DNA from: Helicobacter sp. 13S00477-4
Lineage (GTDB): Bacteria; Campylobacterota; Campylobacteria; Campylobacterales; Helicobacteraceae
Assembly: GCF_002272785.1 (NCBI RefSeq)
Contig: NZ_MLAS01000014.1
Coordinates: forward strand, 1 to 42,391
Direction: 5' to 3'
DNA: 42,391 nucleotides
The notes under the pieces are model-generated. The model made no database searches. It saw only the letters and a list, made by a program, of their open reading frames with translations, and was not told where the DNA came from. A program made the translations under genes and the position numbers. Positions 26,292 to 33,049 of this stretch are shown piece by piece (positions within the stretch are counted from its first letter, which is position 1; each line of letters opens with the position of its first letter).

Positions 26292-28499
26292 TTAGAAATC
26301 CATATTCAGACTGATGAAATATCTACGACCTTCGTGAATATAATTGAAATTATTTACTTGAGTAGTGCTACTTCCTTCTTTGACATTGATCCAGTCTGAA
26401 AACTTTTCATTCAGTAGGTTATAAATTCCAAAATGTGCTTTGAATGTTTTTGTTATCTGGTAACTTCCACCAACATGGAATAAAAAATAGTTGTTAAAAT
26501 AAGGATTGAGTGAGGGATAAGCTTTTTTTAATTGATCATAATTAAATACTCCATAATCTGAAGTAAGTAGCCAACCTGGTCCAGATTTTGGCTGTTTTGC
26601 ATAGAATTCTGTACGCAAATAAAGGCTTAGTAAATCCCTAAAAAAATAATTTAAAGAAGCATTTAGATTATGCTCAGGGATATTTATAAGGGGCTTTCCT
26701 TTATCTTTACCTTTAGTTTGTTTGGTTTTTGTGAAGGCATAATTGATATTGAACCCTATTTTTCCTATAGCTATATTGATGGGGTGCAGGCTTAAAGTTA
26801 CCTCTGTTCCATAAGTGATAGCTTCATCAATATTGATGGGATAAAAACAATTTGTTATTCCTGAAGTGCTGAAGCCTTTAGTGCTGCAAGTGAGGTTGTC
26901 AATAGGAAGATTATCGCCCACATTGAGTTTTTTCCCTTCTTTGCCATCAATGATTTTGTCATTAAATTTATTGTAGAACCCTGTGAGGGTGCTATCAAAC
27001 CAGTCTGTTTGAATGAGTGTAGATATTTCAAAATTCAATGAACTTTCGGGTTTGAGGTTTGGATTACCATAAAGAATCCTTGTGATAGAGCTAGTCCCGC
27101 TTATTCCATTTGGTCCTGCGACAAGTTGAGCAGGTGTAGGGACTTTATAACCAGTGGAAAATCCACCTTTAAAAGTTAGGTAATCAGTTATATTGTAAAC
27201 AAGATAGGCTCTTGGAGAAGTGTTAAAACCAAAGGAAAAGTTGTAGTTTTCTCTCATCCCTAATGTTAATATAAGGTTTTGGGTAATGGGAAGTTCATTT
27301 TCTGCAAACAAACTAATATTATTTTGATAGATAAAATTAGTTTTTAAGGTCTGTTTGAAAATATTATCGTTCAAAGAAGAAAACCAATATTCACCACCAA
27401 GTGTAACTTGATTCATACCAATAGGTAGACTTAATTTTGTATTTACTAAAAAATCATTACCTGCAAGACCTCTATCAGATTTTGTTTTTGGAATAAATCT
27501 TCCTTTATAATCTGTAGAATTATACTGAATAGAGCTATCAGTTTTACCAAAGGCATAATCACCTAAATGAGTAAAAATATAATTATTACGCGTGAAGGTT
27601 TGTGGATTTGCTGGGGAGGCATATGCTCCAGTGCCGGGATATTTGTTAAGCCATTGAGAGGATCGATCATAATCAAAATAGAGATAATTTTCTTCGCTTG
27701 GACTATAAGATATTCGTCCACCTATATCATATACATTTGATTCCATACCTCCTACTATCATTGTCCTGCCAACCTCTTTTTCAATACCACTTGGAGTGGG
27801 GATAATGGTCAAATCTTTTGCAGATACAAAAGCACGATAAGATTCTCTTCCTCTTAAAGACAATCCCCATCTTTTGTCCTTATCAAGAGGCCCTGATAGC
27901 CAAAAACCGATATTATACAGATTCCCAAAAGCAGAGTCTTCTTGGATTGTTGTGGATAAGTCAATGTTGGTATGCCAAGAAGTAAAATTTTTTTTGGTAA
28001 TGATATTAATAATACCACCAATAGCATCGCTTCCATAAAGGGTGCTCATAGGACCCTTGATAACCTCAATACGTTCAATTGCTCCTAATGGAGGCATAAA
28101 GGATGAAAAAATACTGTCATATGCGTTTGGAAATGCTGCAGGAGTGATGTTTTGTCTTTTACCATCTACTAAGATCAAGGTATATTGTGGTGGCATTCCT
28201 CTTATGGATATGGTATAACCTGTTGCACCTGTGATTTCTTGATTAGTGCTGACGCCGGGTATGAGCGAGATTGCTTCACCTAAATCTCGATAAGGGCTAT
28301 CTGCAAGTTGTTCCGGAGTGAGTAAATCTATAGAAGCAGGAGCTTGATTAAAATCTTGAAGAAAACCTGAAGCAGAGACTACAGATTTTTTCAATATATA
28401 ATCTTTTGGTTCTTGATTTGTTGCTTTTGACAACATATTGATTGAAAATAGTAATCCAAATGCAAGCAAAATTTTATATTTCAAAATGGGATAATCCAT
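26292..28499 (-). CDS. TonB-dependent outer-membrane receptor (siderophore type, CfrA/IrgA-like)
   Basis: 735-residue outer-membrane gated channel for iron complexes, driven by TonB-ExbBD. An N-terminal signal segment is followed by the plug domain: LDTPEQL-like region (SIDLLTPEQLADSPYRDL), GVSTNQEITGATGYTISIRG, VDGKRQN, and IERIEVIKGPMSTLYGSDAIGGIINI. The barrel follows and ends in FISLNMDF with the required terminal Phe. The Cys pair in the FepA-like extracellular loop (NLTCSTKGF...TNCF) also fits ferric-catecholate receptors such as CfrA. Substrate is inferred only. A possible Fur site lies upstream. Confidence 0.9.
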   Translation of the reverse strand: MDYPILKYKILLAFGLLFSINMLSKATNQEPKDYILKKSVVSASGFLQDFNQAPASIDLLTPEQLADSPYRDLGEAISLIPGVSTNQEITGATGYTISIRGMPPQYTLILVDGKRQNITPAAFPNAYDSIFSSFMPPLGAIERIEVIKGPMSTLYGSDAIGGIINIITKKNFTSWHTNIDLSTTIQEDSAFGNLYNIGFWLSGPLDKDKRWGLSLRGRESYRAFVSAKDLTIIPTPSGIEKEVGRTMIVGGMESNVYDIGGRISYSPSEENYLYFDYDRSSQWLNKYPGTGAYASPANPQTFTRNNYIFTHLGDYAFGKTDSSIQYNSTDYKGRFIPKTKSDRGLAGNDFLVNTKLSLPIGMNQVTLGGEYWFSSLNDNIFKQTLKTNFIYQNNISLFAENELPITQNLILTLGMRENYNFSFGFNTSPRAYLVYNITDYLTFKGGFSTGYKVPTPAQLVAGPNGISGTSSITRILYGNPNLKPESSLNFEISTLIQTDWFDSTLTGFYNKFNDKIIDGKEGKKLNVGDNLPIDNLTCSTKGFSTSGITNCFYPINIDEAITYGTEVTLSLHPINIAIGKIGFNINYAFTKTKQTKGKDKGKPLINIPEHNLNASLNYFFRDLLSLYLRTEFYAKQPKSGPGWLLTSDYGVFNYDQLKKAYPSLNPYFNNYFLFHVGGSYQITKTFKAHFGIYNLLNEKFSDWINVKEGSSTTQVNNFNYIHEGRRYFISLNMDF

Positions 28500-28540
28500 A
28501 AAATTCCTTTAGAGGTTTTTTCTTATTTTTAGATAAATTT

Positions 28541-28570
28541 TAATATATAATAATAATTCTTATAATTAAT
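28541..28570 (-). promoter_or_regulatory. Possible Fur box upstream of the TonB receptor
   Basis: The stretch around ATAATAATAATTCTTATAATT resembles the A/T-only Fur recognition sequence of Campylobacter and Helicobacter (repeated NAT triplets around a central dyad). Position about 40-70 bases before the receptor start fits iron repression. The whole region is AT-rich, so chance is a real alternative. Confidence 0.35.
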
Positions 28571-28645
28571 TTAAAAATATGAGTTTTGATAATTTGTAAA
28601 TATTGTTAATATTAAGTCAGACATAAGCTTCAACAAGGAGCTGAC

Positions 28646-29176
28646 ATGTCAGATTTTAATTATTCTCTTTTTGATTCCAATTCACTGCGTGAACTTGGAG
28701 TTCGAAGTTTTTTCAAAGTTTATAAAAATCCAAAAGTCTATATGTTCTATGAAGAACTTGCATACCTTACGTTAAAACTTAAACCGCAAACAGGACTCAT
28801 TGTAATCAATCAAAGCGAAAACAAATACAATTTTGATGTAACTGATAAGACAATCCAAAATTGGTTAAAACACCTTCAGAAATTAGGATTGATTTCTTTC
28901 AAATATAAAAAATTTGATCTGCTTTATCTACAAATGAAAGACTATACAAAACTGAAAATCTTTGAGAAAAGGATTTATGAAAGAACTGGACAACCAGTTC
29001 TTCCTACAAGATTCTATAAAGATGTCCAACTCATTATTAAAAATGCAATCAAAGAGTTTAAAGGCAAAAAACTTTTATTCCAAGGTGAAAAGCTAAGTGT
29101 TTGTGATTTTTCTAAAAAACATGAACTTGCTTTTATGGAAAGTGTGTATGTAAACATGAATGTACTTGAATCTTAA
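28646..29176 (+). CDS. Unknown protein with winged-helix-like segment
   Basis: 176 residues, strong ribosome site AAGGAG (28635-28640) five bases before the ATG. The stretch VTDKTIQNWLKHLQKLGLISFKY (about 70-92) looks like a recognition helix and wing of a winged helix-turn-helix, of the kind seen in replication initiators and MarR/GntR-type regulators. The rest is basic and helical. It is the first gene of the element and is followed by a small coiled-coil gene, so a regulatory or replication role is reasonable but unproven. Confidence 0.5.
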   Translation: MSDFNYSLFDSNSLRELGVRSFFKVYKNPKVYMFYEELAYLTLKLKPQTGLIVINQSENKYNFDVTDKTIQNWLKHLQKLGLISFKYKKFDLLYLQMKDYTKLKIFEKRIYERTGQPVLPTRFYKDVQLIIKNAIKEFKGKKLLFQGEKLSVCDFSKKHELAFMESVYVNMNVLES

Positions 29177-29183
29177 TGAAAGG

Positions 29184-29414
29184 ATGCAATTTAAAAATCC
29201 TTTAGTCTCTCAATACTATGAACAAAAAACACTAATTACTCCCAAACTCCAATCCATAGAAAAAACCCTATCTTCAAGAAGCTCCATATCTCAAAAACAA
29301 AAAGCAATCAAAGAGCTTGAAAAAATAAGTAAGCATCTTAATCCTGAAGAGAAAGAAATGTTAGGGAGATTGAAAGAGAAATATCAAAATCCAAATCAAG
29401 GAGTCAAGAAATGA
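29184..29414 (+). CDS. Small charged coiled-coil protein, unknown
   Basis: 76 residues from ATG 29184, rich in Lys/Glu/Gln with a heptad-like segment (SIEKTLSSRSSISQKQKAIK, then LEKISKHL). No membrane segment and no motif I know. An alternative ATG at 29160 adds eight residues and overlaps the previous gene. It ends where the antisense toxin units begin. Confidence 0.45.
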   Translation: MQFKNPLVSQYYEQKTLITPKLQSIEKTLSSRSSISQKQKAIKELEKISKHLNPEEKEMLGRLKEKYQNPNQGVKK

Positions 29415-29434
29415 AAATAATTAGAAGTATTGAT

Positions 29435-29472
29435 AAAAAAACTCACAACAAGTTGGTGAATCTTGTTGTGAG
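29435..29472 (-). terminator. Intrinsic terminator of unit 1
   Basis: On -, CTCACAACAAG pairs perfectly with CTTGTTGTGAG and is followed by T7. The unit 2 terminator has a different stem sequence but the same shape. Confidence 0.85.
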
Positions 29473-29487
29473 GAAGACTCAGGCGAT

Positions 29488-29600
29488 TATCTATTTAGGT
29501 TTGAACTTAAAGATAAAATCTCTAATTTCCTCCCTAAAAAGTGTGATACACACTGCGATAATCGCAATGAAAATGTTTAAGGTTTCCATTATGGACTCCT
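29488..29600 (-). repeat. 113-bp direct repeat, copy 1 (partner 29843-29955)
   Basis: Identical to 29843-29955, spacing 355 bp. It spans the toxin ORF and the bases up to the SD. Divergence starts exactly at the paired leader arms. Confidence 0.9.
29491..29589 (-). CDS. Putative type I toxin peptide, copy 1 (32 aa)
   Basis: Starts METLNIFIAIIAVCITLF, continues with REEIRD and ends FIFKFKPK. One hydrophobic helix (about 5-18) with a basic C-terminus is the common design of membrane-acting type I toxins such as TisB, DinQ or ZorO, though the sequence is not one of these. The SD is TAGGAG, six bases before the ATG. The 99-base ORF is identical to copy 2, so the peptide is conserved while the leader has diverged. 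Opposite-strand frames here are shadows. Confidence 0.7.
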   Translation of the reverse strand: METLNIFIAIIAVCITLFREEIRDFIFKFKPK

Positions 29601-29687
29601 ACATTATAGAGTTCCCACCCCTGTCCCGTATAGCCAAAAAAAAACCTAACCACTTTTTAAAGCAGTTAGGCAAATCTATAATGTAGG
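29598..29687 (-). promoter_or_regulatory. Long-range SD-masking stem of unit 1
   Basis: CCTACATTATAGA (29687-29675) is the exact complement of TCTATAATGTAGG (29610-29598), which contains the TAGG of the SD. The stem extends by GACT/AGTC past a CG bulge. It encloses the internal hairpin and the G-rich block. In RNA it should block ribosome entry. Confidence 0.75.
29636..29670 (-). terminator. Internal leader hairpin plus T9, unit 1
   Basis: On -, CCTAAC...GTTAGG (29670-29645) is followed by T9. It lies between promoter and toxin ORF, so it may attenuate toxin transcription, or be a structural element of the leader. Confidence 0.65.
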
Positions 29688-29731
29688 CGAGTCTTTTTTC
29701 ACCTATCCAAGTTACCAACTTAGACACAACG

Positions 29732-29737
29732 ATTATA
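29732..29737 (-). promoter_or_regulatory. Extended -10 promoter of unit 1
   Basis: TGTTATAAT on -, with no -35. The same nine bases occur at the matching place in unit 2. Confidence 0.7.
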
Positions 29738-29786
29738 ACATAAAAATATAGGGGAGTTCAAAATAAAAATGATGAAGAGTATTCAT

Positions 29787-29824
29787 AAAAAAACCCTCAA
29801 TGGGTTGATGAAGTCCATTGAGGG
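29787..29824 (-). terminator. Intrinsic terminator of unit 2
   Basis: CCCTCAATGG pairs perfectly with CCATTGAGGG on - and is followed by T7. Confidence 0.85.
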
Positions 29825-29842
29825 AAATGGAAGAAGGCAATC

Positions 29843-29955
29843 TATCTATTTAGGTTTGAACTTAAAGATAAAATCTCTAATTTCCTCCCTAAAAAGTGTG
29901 ATACACACTGCGATAATCGCAATGAAAATGTTTAAGGTTTCCATTATGGACTCCT
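29843..29955 (-). repeat. 113-bp direct repeat, copy 2
   Basis: Exact copy of 29488-29600. Homologous recombination between them would delete one unit and leave a hybrid leader. Confidence 0.9.
29846..29944 (-). CDS. Putative type I toxin peptide, copy 2 (32 aa)
   Basis: Same 32 residues as copy 1. The SD is AAGGAG (complement of 29951-29956), an excellent match six bases before ATG, yet it lies in the masking stem. A longer in-frame reading upstream (to 30046) exists but would run through the hairpins, so the internal ATG with its SD is the better start. Confidence 0.7.
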   Translation of the reverse strand: METLNIFIAIIAVCITLFREEIRDFIFKFKPK

Positions 29956-30039
29956 TATTTTGGATTTCCCACCCCTGTCCCAAAAAACCAAAAAAAAACC
30001 TGACTGGGTTTAATCCAATCAGGCTTATCCAAAATAAGG
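29953..30039 (-). promoter_or_regulatory. Long-range SD-masking stem of unit 2
   Basis: CCTTATTTTGGAT (30039-30027) pairs perfectly with ATCCAAAATAAGG (29965-29953), continued by GGA/TCC beyond an AG-AG internal loop. All 13 pairs are kept although most bases differ from unit 1. Confidence 0.75.
29990..30023 (-). terminator. Internal leader hairpin plus T9, unit 2
   Basis: On -, CCTGATTGG...CCCAGTCAGG is followed by T9 (29998-29990). Same place and shape as in unit 1, with changed base pairs. Confidence 0.65.
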
Positions 30040-30084
30040 CTTCCATTTTTTGTATCTATCCAAGTTATCAGCTTAGACGCAGTG

Positions 30085-30090
30085 ATTATA
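30085..30090 (-). promoter_or_regulatory. Extended -10 promoter of unit 2
   Basis: TGTTATAAT on -, identical to unit 1, with the next bases (TCACTGCGTCTAAG) close to unit 1 (TCGTTGTGTCTAAG). Confidence 0.7.
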
Positions 30091-30107
30091 ACATAAAAAG
30101 GATTGGT

Positions 30108-30755
30108 ATGCAGAAGAATTGTATTTATTTTAGGCACCATTACACACCATTGATAAAAGTCTCTAAAATGATTTTATTTTTTTTCTTTATAGGTTTTTCT
30201 ATATCAATAATCAATGCAAAAGAAGAATCAAATAAACCAATTTTTCCCTATGAAAAAGAATACCTTCAATCTTGGAATCACGCACAGAATATCAAAATAC
30301 GCAAAACACCTTTATATATCAAGGGGCTTGAAACCATATATTTAAGTTCTCATTTTAAAAAAGAAAAACTTAAAGACCCAGTTGATAAAGATAAAGAAAT
30401 TGAAGTGCGTTTGCCTGATTATAAACAAGCCCTTGATTATTTTATCCAAAGCTTTAATGAAGAAAAAAATTTAGCTGCTGCATTCATAGCTACTAAGTTA
30501 ATGGAAATGGCAGGACAAAAAAGAGATGTTGCTTATCAAATTAAATATTTTAATTTAATAGAACCTTTAGCTAGACAAAATAATTGTAAAGGATTGGAGA
30601 GGAAAGCCACTTATTTATTTTATGGAATGGGTGGAGTGATTGAGGATAAAAAAGCAGCTAAAAACATAGCAAAAAAAGCCCTTAAAATTTGTTCAAATAC
30701 TCTTTATGAGAATTCATTAAAAGAAATTTTACAATCACCAAAGGAGAGGGAATGA
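30108..30755 (+). CDS. Exported Sel1/TPR-like protein of the T4SS region
   Basis: Start ATG 30108 with AAAGGA a few bases before it; a longer frame upstream is only a shadow of the toxin repeats. The 215 residues include a hydrophobic export signal (KMILFFFFIGFSISIINAKE, about 20-39) and then helical repeats (ALDYFIQSFNEEKNLAAAF; KAAKNIAKKALKICSN) that look like Sel1/TPR units. It overlaps traW by 4 bp. In F-type systems no standard gene of this kind sits before traW, so it may be a lineage-specific assembly factor in the periplasm. Confidence 0.55.
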   Translation: MQKNCIYFRHHYTPLIKVSKMILFFFFIGFSISIINAKEESNKPIFPYEKEYLQSWNHAQNIKIRKTPLYIKGLETIYLSSHFKKEKLKDPVDKDKEIEVRLPDYKQALDYFIQSFNEEKNLAAAFIATKLMEMAGQKRDVAYQIKYFNLIEPLARQNNCKGLERKATYLFYGMGGVIEDKKAAKNIAKKALKICSNTLYENSLKEILQSPKERE

Positions 30756-31354
30756 AGTATTTTATTTTTATCGCATTGTTAGCTTTAAATCAAATTTTGT
30801 GGGCTTATAAAGATTTTGGAGTTGTTGGGAATACTTATGATATCCAAGAAGAAGATTTGCTCATTCAGATCAGGAATGCAGCAAAAAATACCAATACCAA
30901 AGAACTCAAACAACAAATGGAAGAATCTGTCAGAAGAGCAATGATTGGTAAGATATCATTGCCTTTTTGTCAAAAAAACACTGAAACAAAGCGAGATATT
31001 TTTAATAATCAAAAAGCTGCTTTTGATATTGATATTCCAGAAGCAGATGTCCATATTAAAGCAGGCACACCTATGTCAAGCTTTTATAATGGAGAATACC
31101 TTCACTATGGACTCATCAATGTAAATTCTCCTCATGAACTTCTTTGGCTTAAGGGACAGAATGGAAATTTAAATGTTTTGGTGAGCGAGGGGGATTTATT
31201 AAAACTCAAAAACTACCCACAAAAATACCTCTTGAATGATCGATTAAAAGATTCTTTTAATCTTAAATGCACTCCGACAACATTTGAGATCAAAGATGGC
31301 TATTTGATCATTCATGAATACAAAATTGATCGGAAAAAAGAGGTAGAAGAATGA
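30752..31354 (+). CDS. traW: F-type conjugal transfer protein TraW
   Basis: Periplasmic protein needed for pilus assembly, working with TrbC and TraU. In 200 residues: signal peptide (MKYFIFIALLALNQILWA), then the TraW opening YKDFGVVGNTYDIQEEDLL, an early helix, and the middle DIDIPEADVHIKAGTPMSSF, which matches the family 'I..PDG..I..AGT..NP' strand. The later LWLKGQNG strand also fits. Length matches TraW (about 200). It overlaps both neighbours by 4 bp. Confidence 0.8.
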   Translation: MKYFIFIALLALNQILWAYKDFGVVGNTYDIQEEDLLIQIRNAAKNTNTKELKQQMEESVRRAMIGKISLPFCQKNTETKRDIFNNQKAAFDIDIPEADVHIKAGTPMSSFYNGEYLHYGLINVNSPHELLWLKGQNGNLNVLVSEGDLLKLKNYPQKYLLNDRLKDSFNLKCTPTTFEIKDGYLIIHEYKIDRKKEVEE

Positions 31355-32394
31355 AAAAGATTATGTTTATCTGTTTTTTGATAGTAGCTTTTGTTTATGC
31401 AGATCAAGATTATACTGGTAGTTCAGCAGATGATGCAAAACCTACAGGAGATAATGTAACTACTTCAAAATCTCCAATGCTTGATTTTATGAATTCGCTA
31501 GATTGGGAATTCTTTGGAGATAAATTTGAAATAAGTTTAGGTGATATTTGCATGTGCGATACAACTGGTGATGCTTCTGAGTTGCCTGTTGGACTTAAAG
31601 CTAGCTTGGTTGAACCTATTTTGGGTTTTTCATCTTCAAATGAAACGATGAATTTTATGGGATTAAATGTGAAGATTGGAGGTGATGCTTTAGGGAAAGA
31701 GGGTGTTTCAAGATCAGGAACCAATACGACAGTAGAGACAACGGGATTCAGGCAATCAAATTTTTTCATATTTCCTATGATGGCTTTAATAAATTTTATC
31801 CTTCCAGATGCGGTTTGTTTTGATAGGTCAAATACTGAAATATCAGCTTCTTATATCAGCGAAACTGATCCGACTTATCAAAGTGATATTTTAGCTCTCG
31901 CCACTGCTGAAATGAATCCTCTTGGAAGGGCATTTTTTAAAAGTCCACTAGCTGATTTAGCTTGCCTTGCTGATTGTGTGGCTGCAACGGCAGGACACCC
32001 TATCAATAGTCTTTATTGGTGTGATGGTTGTCGTGGGAATATGGGGGCTGGGAATACAGGGTATACCAAAATAGGTGATCCGATTGAAAACTCTGAAATG
32101 ATTGCACTCAGACAGCTTTCAGTCATGCATGAAACAATGAAACTTTTAAAAACAAGCAATGCTTCTTTTTCTTTTTTGAATCGGGAGCTTCCTGATAGCA
32201 TGTGTGGAGATAAGATTTTCCCGCTTTTGATCAAGGATCAATATTACATACAGCTTGCTTATGGAAAAGCTAAAAGATTTGGAGCTTTAAGGCTTCATTA
32301 TGATTTTCAATCAGAAGTTAAGGATAAAGATGCCTTTTTCTTTTGGATATGGAGAAAAAGGGATTACTGCATGGGGCAGACGCCTTGTAAATAA
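31351..32394 (+). CDS. traU: F-type conjugal transfer protein TraU
   Basis: Periplasmic protein that works in DNA transfer after pilus assembly. The 347-residue protein has a signal peptide and the Cys-rich TraU plan: ISLGDICMCDT, a FIFPMMALINFI segment, SETDPTYQSDILAL, NPLGRAFFKSPLADLACLAD, and LYWCDGCRGNMG. The last four blocks align well by eye with the TraU C-terminal half. The segment before ICMCD is shorter or altered compared with the F protein. Ten or so Cys imply DsbC-type folding. Confidence 0.85.
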   Translation: MKKIMFICFLIVAFVYADQDYTGSSADDAKPTGDNVTTSKSPMLDFMNSLDWEFFGDKFEISLGDICMCDTTGDASELPVGLKASLVEPILGFSSSNETMNFMGLNVKIGGDALGKEGVSRSGTNTTVETTGFRQSNFFIFPMMALINFILPDAVCFDRSNTEISASYISETDPTYQSDILALATAEMNPLGRAFFKSPLADLACLADCVAATAGHPINSLYWCDGCRGNMGAGNTGYTKIGDPIENSEMIALRQLSVMHETMKLLKTSNASFSFLNRELPDSMCGDKIFPLLIKDQYYIQLAYGKAKRFGALRLHYDFQSEVKDKDAFFFWIWRKRDYCMGQTPCK

Positions 32395-32403
32395 TTAAAA
32401 AAT

Positions 32404-32409
32404 AGGAGG
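32404..32409 (+). promoter_or_regulatory. Perfect Shine-Dalgarno site of trbC
   Basis: AGGAGG five bases before ATG 32415. It fixes the trbC start in the only non-overlapping junction before it in this operon. Confidence 0.8.
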
Positions 32410-32414
32410 TTAAA

Positions 32415-33041
32415 ATGAGAACTATAAAGATATGGGTTTTAATTTTATCGTTATGTATTATGAATGTAAATATATGGGCTAAAGTTAAAGTTTCAAATGC
32501 TAGTGTTGACAAACATCAATCATTAGAAAAAATACAAGAGCAAATTTTAGACCCTAAAATTGCTAAAAGTCTATTGACACCTAGACAATTTGAGACCTAT
32601 GAGGATAGCCTTTCTTTATTGAAAGAAGGTCAACAAAAAAAATTAACAATCTTTTATCTGACAACACAATCAGTATTCTTAGGTGCAAAGCGATTCAATG
32701 CTTCTGTGAGTAAACTCAATCAAAGAGGTGAAGAGGTTGAGGGGAAGATTGTTTTTAGAGGGTTCCCTAAAGATATGACGACTTTCATAAGGAATGTTTA
32801 TCAAGAAGGCACTAAAGGCAAGATCAAAATCTATCCAAAAATATTTTCAACCTTGCATGTCAATAGAGTCCCTGCATATGTTTTGTCTTATTGTCCTGTT
32901 GGGGAAAATTTTAGTTTTAAAGAATGCGATAATAAATTTGTAGCCACTGGGGACATTACTTTAAGTGATTTTTTTTCTATCGTGAGTGATTATGATAAAG
33001 ATTATGCCAAATATTATTTTACATTGATAAGACCTGAGTAG
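32415..33041 (+). CDS. trbC: F-type TrbC-like pilus assembly protein
   Basis: Periplasmic protein that works with TraW; 208 residues with a signal peptide (to about IWA). The C-terminal TrbC domain reads LTIFYLTTQSVFLGAKRF, GKIVFRGFP, IKIYPKIFSTLHVNRVPAYV and GDITLSDFFSI. These match the family order 'strand, RG strand, I.P.lF..f.V..VPa.V, GD.sl..aL'. The fold is thioredoxin-like in the family. Next is the TraN-type gene, as in F (trbC-traN). Confidence 0.8.
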   Translation: MRTIKIWVLILSLCIMNVNIWAKVKVSNASVDKHQSLEKIQEQILDPKIAKSLLTPRQFETYEDSLSLLKEGQQKKLTIFYLTTQSVFLGAKRFNASVSKLNQRGEEVEGKIVFRGFPKDMTTFIRNVYQEGTKGKIKIYPKIFSTLHVNRVPAYVLSYCPVGENFSFKECDNKFVATGDITLSDFFSIVSDYDKDYAKYYFTLIRPE

Positions 33042-33049
33042 AAGGAATA

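Larger units (their letters stand above)
29569..29699 (+). ncRNA. Predicted antisense RNA (antitoxin) of unit 1
   Basis: On +, an extended -10-like TGC-GATAAT (GATAAT 29557-29562) would start RNA near 29569, antisense to the toxin start codon, SD and leader. The 13-bp inverted repeat (29598-29610 with 29675-29687), extended by GACT/AGTC, runs directly into T6 (29694-29699) and makes a good intrinsic terminator. Promoter strength is uncertain; the GATAAT sits in a small palindrome that the codons could also explain. Confidence 0.45.
29435..29737 (-). other. Type I toxin-antitoxin-like unit 1 (whole transcription unit)
   Basis: Read on -: extended -10 TGTTATAAT (TATAAT at 29732-29737), start near 29725, 5' hairpin, 5' arm of a long stem (29687-29675), hairpin plus T9 (29670-29636), conserved G-rich block, 3' arm masking the SD (29610-29598), 32-codon ORF, and intrinsic terminator (29472-29435). 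Unit 2 repeats the plan 355 bp away. The layout matches the general scheme of type I toxin mRNAs, in which the primary transcript is translationally inert. Assignment is structural inference; I know no named family with this peptide. Confidence 0.7.
29924..30051 (+). ncRNA. Predicted antisense RNA (antitoxin) of unit 2
   Basis: TGC-GATAAT with GATAAT at 29912-29917 would start it near 29924. The inverted repeat 29953-29965/30027-30039, extended by GGA/TCC, is followed one base later by T6 (30046-30051), a plausible terminator. Same promoter caveat as unit 1. Confidence 0.45.
29787..30090 (-). other. Type I toxin-antitoxin-like unit 2 (whole transcription unit)
   Basis: Same plan as unit 1: TGTTATAAT (TATAAT 30085-30090), start near 30078, 5' stem arm (30039-30027), internal hairpin plus T9, G-rich block, 3' arm (29965-29953), ORF, terminator. 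A 113-base block covering the ORF and SD region (29488-29600 and 29843-29955) is identical, while the stems differ in sequence. The unit ends 17 bases before the ATG of the first T4SS-region gene on the other strand, so its promoter faces that gene. Confidence 0.7.

Noticed and set aside
29411-29686. 91-codon frame on + with LGLNLKIKSLISSLKS
   Set aside because: It is the antisense shadow of toxin unit 1; the same peptide string recurs opposite unit 2, and hairpins, terminators and SD all make sense only on -.
29848-30046. 66-codon - strand reading of toxin copy 2
   Set aside because: The extra 33 codons run through the leader hairpin and T9; unit 1 has no matching extension, while the internal ATG has a perfect SD.
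29769-30107. N-terminal extension of the exported protein that starts at 30108
   Set aside because: The extension reads antisense through unit 2; ATG 30108 has a ribosome site and leads into the export signal.
31410-31769. 119-codon frame on - opposite traU
   Set aside because: Shadow of the traU coding frame, without a motif.
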